A DNA stretch of 11,159 nt from Campylobacteraceae bacterium (GCA_031290675.1 JAITNC010000106.1:1-11159), one strand, 5' to 3'. Counted from the stretch's first letter, positions 1-6,410 are shown. Numbers and translations are program-made. Notes: a model not told the origin generated them from the letters alone.

Positions 1-321
1 ATTCACCCCCAAACACTCAGGCAATACGAGAGGGAAGGGCTGGTAGCGCCTTCAAGGACGGAAGGCAAGATGAGGCTTTACTCGCAGATGGATATAGAGA
101 GGATAAAGCTTATCTTGCGTCTTACTCGTGAGCTTGGCGTCAATCTGGCTGGGGTTGATGTGGTCTTGCAGCTCAAAGAGAAGATGGACGAGCTTGAAAA
201 TACGATAGACGAACTCCGCACCGATATAGCGAACCTGACGCAAAAAGGCGGCACGATACCTCCAAACAAAAATCTCGTAAAACGCAAAAAGACTTATGAT
301 GTGATAATTTTTGGGGAGTGA
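1..321 (+). CDS. hspR: Heat-shock repressor HspR, MerR family (5' truncated)
   Basis: The reading frame is open from base 1 to the TGA at 319-321, so the N-terminus lies outside the window (106 residues visible; perhaps 15-25 missing). The first residues read IHPQTLRQYEREGLVAPSRT, the recognition helix and wing of a MerR-type winged helix. Then comes RLYSQMDIERIKLILRLT and ELGVNLAGVDVVL, the signature of HspR rather than a metal-sensing MerR. Residues about 58-80 form a heptad-like coiled coil (KEKMDELENTIDELRTDIANL) for dimerisation, followed by a basic tail ending IIFGE. HspR proteins repress chaperone genes by binding HAIR-type inverted repeats, with DnaK as co-repressor. In Campylobacter hspR follows the DnaJ-like gene cbpA, which would be expected just left of this window. 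Its last 18 bases recur at 2776-2793. Identification is firm; the regulon here is inferred from the family. Confidence 0.9.
   Translation: MHPQTLRQYEREGLVAPSRTEGKMRLYSQMDIERIKLILRLTRELGVNLAGVDVVLQLKEKMDELENTIDELRTDIANLTQKGGTIPPNKNLVKRKKTYDVIIFGE
302..319. repeat. 18-bp direct repeat, left copy, inside the hspR 3' end
   Basis: The sequence TGATAATTTTTGGGGAGT occurs here and, without mismatch, at 2776-2793 in the same orientation. In this copy it encodes the last HspR residues (IIFGE) up to the first base of the TGA stop. It also carries the GGGGAG that serves as ribosome binding site for the fic ATG at 327. Together the copies bracket fic and the DUF262/DUF1524 gene. It may be an insertion or recombination boundary. 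Confidence 0.75.
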
Positions 322-326
322 GAGAG

Positions 327-1010
327 ATGACATACCCTAAAAAATACACTATGAGCAAGTCGGAAAATATATTTTGGGCAAAGAGAAATATTGTAGATTA
401 TATATACAAAAGTGCGAAGTTGGAAGGCTTAAATGTTACATATCCCGATACTTACGCTATATTGGAGAAGACAAAAGCAAAAAACGTTGATGTTGAGGCG
501 GTTGAGATAATTCTCAACTTAAAACACGCGTGGAGAGTGTTGCTTGATAGTATTGACGATGAGCTAAATATAGATTTTTTCAAAAAGATACACAAAGAAG
601 TAGCGAGGGGCGAAGCTATCGTTTGGGGCAGCTTGCGTACGGGCGAAGTTACTATCGGCGGTACGGAGTACAGACCGAGCATTCCAGATGAGCAGATAGC
701 GCAAGAGAAACTTTTGGAGTTACTTAAAATCAAAGAGCCGACCGAGCGGGCGATGTCAGTCATGCTTTGGGCGATGAAAGGGCAGCTTTTTTGGGACGGC
801 AATAAAAGAACTGCGACGCTGATAGCCAATAAGATTATGATAGAAAACGGTTGCGGTATCATCTCTATACCCACTGATGAGTTAGACGAGTTTCACAAAT
901 TGTTGTCGGATTACTATACAAACGATACCATTGAGAGCGTTAAAAAATTTATATATGACAAATGTATCAACGGGACGGATTTTGTAAAAAATAGAATAGA
1001 ATTGGCTTAA
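327..1010 (+). CDS. Fic/DOC-family protein with non-canonical active site (Gln for catalytic His)
   Basis: A 227-residue Fic-domain protein. Fic enzymes transfer nucleotide or phosphate groups to target proteins. An N-terminal helix carries the inhibitory motif (S/T)xxxE(G/N) as S29-A-K-L-E33-G34, placing it with class II (N-terminally autoinhibited) Fic proteins. The target-docking flap is about residues 101-116 (SLRTGEVTIGGTEYRP). The active-site loop reads Q153-LFWDGNKRT-162. D157, N159 and R161 match the metal- and phosphate-binding positions of HxFxDGNxR, but the catalytic histidine is glutamine. The second arginine of AMPylators is absent, as in Doc. ATG 327 is chosen because GGGGAG at 313-318 lies eight bases upstream; GTG 318 would overlap that site and ATG 351 has none. 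It starts five bases after the hspR stop, so it is probably co-transcribed with it. Family is firm; activity is uncertain. Confidence 0.85.
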   Translation: MTYPKKYTMSKSENIFWAKRNIVDYIYKSAKLEGLNVTYPDTYAILEKTKAKNVDVEAVEIILNLKHAWRVLLDSIDDELNIDFFKKIHKEVARGEAIVWGSLRTGEVTIGGTEYRPSIPDEQIAQEKLLELLKIKEPTERAMSVMLWAMKGQLFWDGNKRTATLIANKIMIENGCGIISIPTDELDEFHKLLSDYYTNDTIESVKKFIYDKCINGTDFVKNRIELA

Positions 1011-1035
1011 GATATGGACTTATGGAGAATTAAGA

Positions 1036-1041
1036 TATAAT
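1036..1041 (+). promoter_or_regulatory. Candidate -10 element for the DUF262/DUF1524 gene
   Basis: TATAAT followed by TACG lies 42 bases upstream of the chosen ATG at 1084, in the 73-base gap after fic. No convincing -35 hexamer is visible, which is common for Campylobacterota sigma-70 promoters. It suggests the nuclease gene can be expressed independently of hspR-fic. Based on motif match and position only. Confidence 0.45.
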
Positions 1042-1083
1042 TACGCAGAAAATATTTTACTATATTTGGGAGATGTTAAAAAA

Positions 1084-2778
1084 ATGAAGGGCATTCAAGG
1101 CACATCAAGTAAAACATACCGTCAAATAATGGGGAATGGCATAAGATATGAAGTTCCAAAGTTTCAGCGAGATTATACTTGGGAAGCTGAACAATGGGAC
1201 GATTTATGGCAAGATATTCAACTTCTTTTTCAAAATAAAGAAGAAGAAAATGAGCATTATATGGGGTATTTGGTTCTCCAAACGACAAATAATAAAAATT
1301 TTATAATTATCGACGGGCAACAACGTTTAACAACTTTAGCGATATTGATTTTATCTATCCTAAAGTGCTTAAAAGATTTGATTGATAGAGATGTTGATGT
1401 AGATAGAAACAGACAAAGAATTGATAATTTGCGCAATAGTTATATCGGCTATATTGACCCCGTAACACTCATCTCTTCCACCAAACTCAAACTCAACAGA
1501 AACAGTGACAGGTATTACAGTCAATATTTGACACTATTGGGGGATTTGCCAACAAGAAATATTAACATCTCAGAAAAACATATGAAAGATTGTTTCAGTT
1601 GGTTTTATGAAAAAAACAGCAAGGCATTTGATACGGGAGAAAAATTGGCTGAATTTATTGATAAATTGGTAGATAGATTGTCTTTTACTGTTATCGAAGT
1701 TACAGACCAGCTAAATGCTTTCAAAGTTTTTGAAACACTGAACTCTCGCGGTGTTCAACTCTCTTCATCTGACTTGTTAAAAAATTACCTTTTTTCAGTA
1801 GTAGATGAAACCCAGCCGCATAGCTCAGAGATTGAAGAGTTGGAGAGTATGTGGAGTGGGCTTGTTGGAAAGCTTGGAGAAAATAAAGTCGAAGAATATC
1901 TAAGATATTTTTGGAATAGCCGCAATGCGATTGTGAGAAAAAATGAACTATTTAAAACAATAAAAAGAAGTATTGTTGATAAAAAAAATGTATTTTCGCT
2001 TGTTAGAGATTTAAGGGATACTGTAGATTTGTATTTAGCCATTCAAGACCCAAATGATGAATTTTGGCAAAACAGGCAAGATATCAAAAAAGCTCTTGGT
2101 AAATTAAAACTATTCCAAATAAGACAAGCTTATTCTTTGCTTATCGCAGGATATAAAAACCTTGATATAGATAGCTTCTCAAAACTTCTCAAATCTATAG
2201 TTATTATCTCTTTTCGCTACAACATCATAGGAGGACTAAACCCAAATGAACAAGAAAATGTTTACAATGATACTACTCTAAAAATAGTAAAAAACAGACA
2301 GCTGGATATCCGAAATTTTCAAAATATTTATATTGACAATCAAAGTTTTGAAAATGATTTTTCTACAAAACAGTTTAGAGATACTTCTCGCAATCATAAA
2401 ATCTTAAAATATATTTTTTCAAAAATAGAACGCTATAAATATCAAAATGAAATTGATTTTGAAAGTGATTTTTATACGATAGAGCATATTCTTCCCAAAA
2501 GTGCTGATGAAAATTGGGGTGATTTTAGGCGAGATGAGATTGACCGTTCTATATTTAGAATTGGTAATTTGACACTGCTTGAAAAGAAATTTAATCAAGA
2601 AGCCGATATATTATCTTATAGCCAGAAAAAGTTTTATTATGAGAAAAGCAGTTGTGGTATTACAAAAAGCATTATAGAATATTATGACGTATGGAATGAA
2701 GATAAAATCTCATCAAGACAAAAAGAGTTGGCAAAATGCGCAAAATCAATTTGGACAATTCAAGAGTTGGAGAGTTGA
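1084..2778 (+). CDS. DUF262/DUF1524 (GmrSD-like) restriction-type protein
   Basis: A 564-residue protein combining both halves of the GmrSD family. The N-terminal DUF262 (ParB-like fold) part shows VPKFQRDYTWE (about residues 24-34), HYMGYLVLQ, and the nucleotide-binding motif IDGQQRLTT (76-84). FETLNSRGVQLSSSDLLKN follows at 216-234. The C-terminal DUF1524 part has the His-Me (HNH-like) nuclease signature: TIEHILPKS (465-473), then GNLTLLEKKFN (494-504). Characterised relatives (GmrSD, BrxU, SspE) use NTP-linked DUF262 control of a DUF1524 nuclease to restrict phages with modified DNA, so an anti-phage role is likely; the substrate is unknown. ATG 1084 follows GGGAG at 1068-1072; a TTG at 1066 is also in frame but has no site. 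All key motif residues are present, so it looks intact. Coding DNA is much more A+T-rich than neighbouring housekeeping genes, suggesting transfer. Confidence 0.88.
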   Translation: MKGIQGTSSKTYRQIMGNGIRYEVPKFQRDYTWEAEQWDDLWQDIQLLFQNKEEENEHYMGYLVLQTTNNKNFIIIDGQQRLTTLAILILSILKCLKDLIDRDVDVDRNRQRIDNLRNSYIGYIDPVTLISSTKLKLNRNSDRYYSQYLTLLGDLPTRNINISEKHMKDCFSWFYEKNSKAFDTGEKLAEFIDKLVDRLSFTVIEVTDQLNAFKVFETLNSRGVQLSSSDLLKNYLFSVVDETQPHSSEIEELESMWSGLVGKLGENKVEEYLRYFWNSRNAIVRKNELFKTIKRSIVDKKNVFSLVRDLRDTVDLYLAIQDPNDEFWQNRQDIKKALGKLKLFQIRQAYSLLIAGYKNLDIDSFSKLLKSIVIISFRYNIIGGLNPNEQENVYNDTTLKIVKNRQLDIRNFQNIYIDNQSFENDFSTKQFRDTSRNHKILKYIFSKIERYKYQNEIDFESDFYTIEHILPKSADENWGDFRRDEIDRSIFRIGNLTLLEKKFNQEADILSYSQKKFYYEKSSCGITKSIIEYYDVWNEDKISSRQKELAKCAKSIWTIQELES

Positions 2779-2793
2779 TAATTTTTGGGGAGT
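2776..2793. repeat. 18-bp direct repeat, right copy
   Basis: An exact second copy of TGATAATTTTTGGGGAGT (left copy 302-319). Its TGA is the stop codon of the DUF262/DUF1524 gene and its GGGGAG (2787-2792) is the ribosome binding site for the GTG at 2802. Read in the hspR frame this copy also gives IIFGE followed by a stop (TAG), so it could stand in for the hspR 3' end if the intervening 2.5 kb were absent. Confidence 0.75.
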
Positions 2794-2801
2794 AGAAAAA
2801 A

Positions 2802-3500
2802 GTGGATATTGTTTTAAATATAGTAAAATATATTATTGCATATATAGGCATTCCAGCAGGAGTTTTATTTTTATTGCTTAAATTTTGGGGCAAGAAATGG
2901 TTGGAAACTTATTTTCAAAAAGACTTAGAGAGCCATAGATACCAATTGAATACTCTTTTCAATAGGATAAACAAAGTACATGAGAAAGAATTTGATGTGT
3001 TGCCAGAAATGTTTAGTTACATGATAGATGCACTTGATGCTCTTAAAGCCGCAACTTCTGCAGTCAAAGAATATCCAAATATTATGGAAATGCCTGACGA
3101 AAGATTAAGAGAAATTTTGATAGAAAAAGATGTACCAGAATATAAGATCGGACATATACTAAGCTTATCCATGAAAGAAAGACAAAAAGATTATCAACAA
3201 ATAATTAATTTTAAAAAAATTTATGAAAGCAAGAATAAGATTATTGATTTTCACAAATTTGTAGAAAGAAATCTATTATTTTTAAGTGATGATTTACAAG
3301 AACAATTTTCAAAGGCTGATGGCTTAATGTGGTCTATTGCTATCAATTATGAAGTTGGCGAAGAAGCTACACGAGATGGTGAAAGGGAAGGTTGGAAAAT
3401 GAAGCAAGAAGCTTTTAAAAAAACACAAAAAGATATTCAACCAATTATAGAACAAATTAGAAAACTTGTACAAAAACGCTTAAGATTTAAGGAAGCGTAG
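2802..3500 (+). CDS. Membrane-anchored helical protein of unknown function
   Basis: I do not recognise the family. The 232-residue product has one N-terminal hydrophobic segment (about residues 5-26, IVKYIIAYIGIPAGVLFLLL) followed at once by basic residues (KFWGKKW). The positive-inside rule therefore places the remaining ~200 residues in the cytoplasm. That part is charged and predicted helical, with likely coiled coil around residues 35-70 and again at the basic C-terminus. No catalytic motif is visible and there are no cysteines. The GTG start is supported by GGGGAG nine bases upstream; no ATG nearby has a comparable site. It lies 23 bases after the DUF262/DUF1524 stop and shares its low G+C, so it may be a partner in the same module, perhaps a membrane-tethered accessory or effector. 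That role is inference from context only. Confidence 0.7.
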   Translation: MDIVLNIVKYIIAYIGIPAGVLFLLLKFWGKKWLETYFQKDLESHRYQLNTLFNRINKVHEKEFDVLPEMFSYMIDALDALKAATSAVKEYPNIMEMPDERLREILIEKDVPEYKIGHILSLSMKERQKDYQQIINFKKIYESKNKIIDFHKFVERNLLFLSDDLQEQFSKADGLMWSIAINYEVGEEATRDGEREGWKMKQEAFKKTQKDIQPIIEQIRKLVQKRLRFKEA

Positions 3501-3538
3501 AAAATGGTATAATTTATATCCATATAGCTTTACCTTCT

Positions 3539-3568
3539 AACGCAGTCAATCACTTGAAAGACTGCGTT
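3539..3568. terminator. Hairpin between convergent genes
   Basis: A perfect 9-bp stem, AACGCAGTC at 3539-3547 pairing with GACTGCGTT at 3560-3568, encloses a 12-base loop. It lies between the rightward membrane-protein gene (stop at 3500) and the leftward cysK (stop at 3582), where a bidirectional terminator is expected. The flanking T-tract is weak on both sides, so efficiency is uncertain. Confidence 0.6.
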
Positions 3569-3581
3569 TAGAATTATAAAT

Positions 3582-4508
3582 TTACTGGTCTTCGTACAAA
3601 GTCGTACTTAGGTATCTCTCGCCCGTGTCGCAAAAAATCGTAACTATCGTTTTGCCTTTGTTTTCTGGGCGATTTGCGACAATTTGCGCCGCATAAGCGT
3701 TCGCGCCGGAGGAGATGCCGACCAAAAGTCCCTCTTGTTTTGCTAAAGCTCTTGATGTTTGTGAAGCGTTTTCATAGCTTACAGTCAAAATCTCATCATA
3801 AACTTTTGTATTTAACACATCAGGAATAAATCCCGCACCGATACCTTGTATCTTGTGAGGCGCCGGTTTGCCGCCGCTAAGTACCGGAGATGTATCAGGC
3901 TCAACAGCTATAACTTGTGCTTTTGGGTTTTTCTTTTTCAGTACTTCGCCCACACCGGTTAGTGTTCCGCCCGTTCCGACAGCAGCGATAAATATATCAA
4001 CTTTGCCGTCTGTGTCTTTGAGTATCTCTTCTGCGGTTGTGCGTCTGTGAACTTCAGGATTTGCCTCATTGGCGAACTGTTGCGGAACAAAAGAGTTTTT
4101 TATCTCTTTGCTAAGCTCAACAGCTTTATTTACAGCGCCTTTCATACCAAGCTCCGGCGGAGTAAGTACAAGCTCAGCACCAAGCGCGGCTAAGAGTTTT
4201 CTTCTCTCAATACTCATGGAACTAGGCATCGTGAGTATGAGTTTGAGCCCCAAACTTGCCGCTACCATCGCCAAACCTATACCTGTGTTGCCGCTGGTAG
4301 GCTCTATGATGATAGAGTCGTTGTTGATAAGTTTTTTATCAAGTGCGCTTTTTATCATTGCGTAACTTATTCTGTCTTTTACAGAATGACTTGGATTTAA
4401 AAATTCGCATTTTCCAAGCACCAAAGCGCCGCTCTCATCTGAAATCTTGTTTAACCTTACAAGAGGCGTGTTGCCTATAAGTTCGGTAACATTTTTTGCG
4501 TAACCCAT
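3582..4508 (-). CDS. cysK: Cysteine synthase (O-acetylserine sulfhydrylase) CysK
   Basis: A 308-residue fold-type II PLP enzyme that converts O-acetyl-L-serine and sulfide to cysteine in the cytoplasm. The PLP-binding lysine is K44 in NPSHSVKDR. EPTSGNTGIGLAMVAA (about 69-84) is the asparagine/substrate loop, and GTGGTLTGVG (about 178-187) binds the cofactor phosphate. SSGAN near 265 and the terminal CDTGERYLSTTLYED are typical of CysK. Length matches the family. The ATG is preceded by AAGGAG at 4514-4519 (minus strand). Its start lies 12 bases after the rrf2 stop, making it the last gene of the metY-rrf2-cysK operon. CysM-type enzymes are related; the length and C-terminus favour CysK. In Bacillus CysK also binds the regulator CymR, which is relevant given the neighbouring gene. 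Confidence 0.93.
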   Translation of the reverse strand: MGYAKNVTELIGNTPLVRLNKISDESGALVLGKCEFLNPSHSVKDRISYAMIKSALDKKLINNDSIIIEPTSGNTGIGLAMVAASLGLKLILTMPSSMSIERRKLLAALGAELVLTPPELGMKGAVNKAVELSKEIKNSFVPQQFANEANPEVHRRTTAEEILKDTDGKVDIFIAAVGTGGTLTGVGEVLKKKNPKAQVIAVEPDTSPVLSGGKPAPHKIQGIGAGFIPDVLNTKVYDEILTVSYENASQTSRALAKQEGLLVGISSGANAYAAQIVANRPENKGKTIVTIFCDTGERYLSTTLYEDQ

Positions 4509-4520
4509 TTATTCTCCTTG

Positions 4521-4934
4521 TTAAATTGAATATGTTAAGCCGTCTAAGAGTATATTTTCATATTTTTGAAACTCTGAGAGCGGGATTTTTAAAAGCTCTT
4601 CAATACTTTTTTGCGTATCTTTGAAAAACATATCTAAGATTCTGTTTTCAAGCGAGTATTCCGCAAAAGCCAATTCGCCTTCAAGAGCCACCAAAATATC
4701 GTATATGAGTATTCTGTCTGGCGTTCTGGCGAGTACATAACCGCCCTTTGCGCCTCTTATACTGTTGATAAGACCGGCTCGTCTGAGCTGATTTAGCAAC
4801 TGTTCCAAGTAGTTGAACGGTATACCCGCTTTTTGTGCGATATTTTTTATCTGCATCGGGGTTACCCCATCTCCTTGAGTTAGCTCATACATAGCGCTTA
4901 ATCCGTAAACGCCTTTTGTCGTTATGAACGACAT
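4521..4934 (-). CDS. Rrf2-family transcriptional regulator, cysteine-free (CymR-like context)
   Basis: A 137-residue Rrf2 protein. The winged helix spans about residues 4-80: TPMQIKNIAQKAGIPFNYLEQLLNQLRRAGLI, then the wing SIRGAKGGYVLAR and IYDILVALEG. The rest is a helical dimerisation region. The three cysteines that bind the [2Fe-2S] cluster in IscR, NsrR and RsrR are missing; there is no cysteine in the protein. This rules out the usual cluster-sensing mechanism. Cysteine-free CymR of Bacillus and Staphylococcus represses sulfur genes in complex with CysK when cysteine is plentiful. Lying between metY and cysK (19 and 12 bases from each), this protein probably controls the same pathway, likely its own operon. 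The CymR comparison is inference from context and missing cysteines; binding sites are not proven. Confidence 0.88.
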   Translation of the reverse strand: MSFITTKGVYGLSAMYELTQGDGVTPMQIKNIAQKAGIPFNYLEQLLNQLRRAGLINSIRGAKGGYVLARTPDRILIYDILVALEGELAFAEYSLENRILDMFFKDTQKSIEELLKIPLSEFQKYENILLDGLTYSI

Positions 4935-4953
4935 AATAAAACCTTTTTCATAA

Positions 4954-6222
4954 TTACTCCTTATCTAATGCTTGTTTCAAGTCGGCTATCAAATCATCAG
5001 CATCTTCAAGACCGATGCTAAGCCTTACAAGCCCTTCTGTTACGTTTGATTTGTCCAAATCCTCTTTAGATACCTGCTGATGAGTTGTGCTCGCAGGGTG
5101 CGTGATGATGGACTTTGTATCGCCGATATTTACAACGACGCTAAAAATCTTTGTATCGTTGAGTATCTGCTTTGCCTTGTCAAAATCCCCGACATCAAAG
5201 CTGAGAAGCCCTGAGGATAGTCCATTTTTGAGGTATTTTTGCGCTTTTTCATAACCCTTATCGCCTTTAAGTCCCGGGTACGAAACGTATTTGACTTTTG
5301 GGTGTGTTTTCAAAAACTCGGCGACTTTGAGCGCGTTGTTTGAGTGCTCTTTGATTCTGATGTGCAGAGTTTCAAGACCTTGTATCAAAAGCCAGCTGTT
5401 GAAAGGCGATATCGTAGCGCCCGTATCTCTGATAAAAGTCAGTCTGATACGCAAAGTAAAGTTTGGAAGCGGCAAAGTGTTATAAACAAGTCCGTGATAA
5501 CTCTCGTCCGGCTCGTTAAACTGAGGATAGCGCGGGTTGTTTTTCAAAAACTCATTTAACCCTTTGCGCTCTACGACAAGTCCGCCTATCGCTGTGCCAT
5601 TGCCCGATATATACTTGCTCGCACTGTGTACGACTACATCAACGCCAAGCGTCAAAGGGTTGAGCAGTACGGGGGTAGCGACTGTGTTGTCGGCGATAGT
5701 GATGATGTTGTATTTTTGAGCTACTTTGACTATCTTTTCAATGTTTGGAATAGCTATTTGAGGGTTTGAAAGCGTTTCAAAATAGATAGCTTTTGTCTTG
5801 TCGTCTATGAGTTTTTCCAAATCATCGGCGTTGTCGCTGTCAAATACTCTGGCTTCAATGCCAAACTGCTTAACAGTGTGCGTCAAAAGCGTGATAGAAC
5901 CGCCGTAAATCTTCTCAGCGACCAAGATGTTTTCTCCGGACTTCGCTGCGTTTACAACAGCATAAAACGAAGCTGCTTGTCCGCTGGCTACCGCTACTGC
6001 GCCGCCGCCCTGCTCAAGAGCTGTTATCCTCGCCTCCAAGATGTCTGTCGTGGGATTGTTTAGCCTTGTGTAGATGGGTCCTAGTTCAGCGAGAGCGAAA
6101 CGGTTTGCGGCAGTTTCGGCGTTGCCAAAGTCGTAAGCTGTCGTTTGGTATATGGGGACAGCCATCGTGCCGTGTTTGTCTTTGTCATAACCTTCATGAA
6201 TTGCTAATGTTTTTGGATTCAT
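4954..6222 (-). CDS. metY: O-acetylhomoserine sulfhydrylase (MetY-type, Cys/Met-metabolism PLP enzyme)
   Basis: A 422-residue fold-type I PLP enzyme that makes homocysteine from O-acetyl-L-homoserine and sulfide, a direct route to methionine. The N-terminus (TLAIHEGYDKDKHGTMAVPIYQTTAYDF) and YTRLNNPTTD (residues 51-60) are typical of the family; Y51 and R53 bind the phosphate of the neighbouring subunit's PLP. ASGQAA (79-84) is the form seen in MetY rather than the SGM of MetB/MetC. ADNT (177-180) carries the pyridine-binding aspartate. The Schiff-base lysine is K203 in VVHSASKYISGNG. Length above 420 residues, including the insertion around 240-275, also favours MetY over cystathionine synthase or lyase. 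The ATG is preceded by AAGG at 6229-6232. First gene of a leftward operon with rrf2 and cysK, transcribed from the promoter at 6255-6283. Confidence 0.92.
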   Translation of the reverse strand: MNPKTLAIHEGYDKDKHGTMAVPIYQTTAYDFGNAETAANRFALAELGPIYTRLNNPTTDILEARITALEQGGGAVAVASGQAASFYAVVNAAKSGENILVAEKIYGGSITLLTHTVKQFGIEARVFDSDNADDLEKLIDDKTKAIYFETLSNPQIAIPNIEKIVKVAQKYNIITIADNTVATPVLLNPLTLGVDVVVHSASKYISGNGTAIGGLVVERKGLNEFLKNNPRYPQFNEPDESYHGLVYNTLPLPNFTLRIRLTFIRDTGATISPFNSWLLIQGLETLHIRIKEHSNNALKVAEFLKTHPKVKYVSYPGLKGDKGYEKAQKYLKNGLSSGLLSFDVGDFDKAKQILNDTKIFSVVVNIGDTKSIITHPASTTHQQVSKEDLDKSNVTEGLVRLSIGLEDADDLIADLKQALDKE

Positions 6223-6254
6223 GCATATCCTTAATGCAAATATAGTTGAGCGAA

Positions 6255-6283
6255 AGTATAGCAGAAATTTTTTTGAATTACAA
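6255..6283 (-). promoter_or_regulatory. Promoter of the metY-rrf2-cysK operon
   Basis: On the minus strand TTGTAA (6283-6278), a 17-base spacer and TATACT (6260-6255) form a good sigma-70 promoter. The start point would fall near 6248, giving a leader of about 25 bases before the metY ATG at 6222. A short leader leaves little room for a riboswitch, so control by a DNA-binding repressor is more likely. Confidence 0.65.
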
Positions 6284-6286
6284 GTA

Positions 6287-6330
6287 TGTCTATCAAGAAA
6301 CTATAAATTTAGACAAAAATCGTACGATTT
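6287..6330. promoter_or_regulatory. Candidate operator region: 6-bp dyad and 14-bp perfect palindrome
   Basis: Two symmetrical elements lie just upstream of the metY -35 box. TGTCTA at 6287-6292 is mirrored by TAGACA at 6310-6315 across 17 bases. At 6317-6330 stands AAATCGTACGATTT, a perfect 14-bp palindrome. Both lie in the 212-base gap between divergent operons. The neighbouring Rrf2 regulator, which binds DNA as a dimer, is the obvious candidate ligand, but there is no direct evidence linking them, and the palindrome could equally serve the rightward operon. Confidence 0.4.
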
Positions 6331-6401
6331 AGAAGATAATTTTATCAATAATAAAGGATATCACAATTAATATTATAAAAAGAGATTTTAACAAATTTGT
6401 A

Positions 6402-6410
6402 TGTTATAAT
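6402..6410 (+). promoter_or_regulatory. Extended -10 promoter of the DUF2018-ispB-hemA-proS operon
   Basis: TGTTATAAT is a perfect extended -10 (TG-N-TATAAT), with the hexamer at 6405-6410, followed by a purine-rich ribosome site (AAGGA at 6425-6429) and the GTG at 6435. No clear -35 is seen, as is usual in Campylobacterota. The leader would be about 18 bases. Confidence 0.6.

Noticed and set aside
452..874. A 140-codon minus-strand open frame within fic, with a hydrophobic look.
   Set aside because: The plus strand encodes recognisable Fic motifs throughout, so the antisense frame is a shadow.
3476..3498. Inverted repeat ACGCTT/AAGCGT at the end of the membrane-protein gene.
   Set aside because: A 6-bp stem inside coding sequence with no T-tract after it; the stronger hairpin at 3539-3568 is the better terminator.
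3508..3513. TATAAT on the plus strand after the membrane-protein gene, resembling a promoter -10.
   Set aside because: It points into the hairpin at 3539-3568 and the 3' end of the opposing cysK gene, with no plus-strand gene downstream. Probably chance in A+T-rich DNA.
6335..6346. GATAATTTTATC, reminiscent of part of a Fur box.
   Set aside because: Only a 5-bp arm pair around a TT centre, in very A+T-rich DNA; too weak to claim iron regulation.
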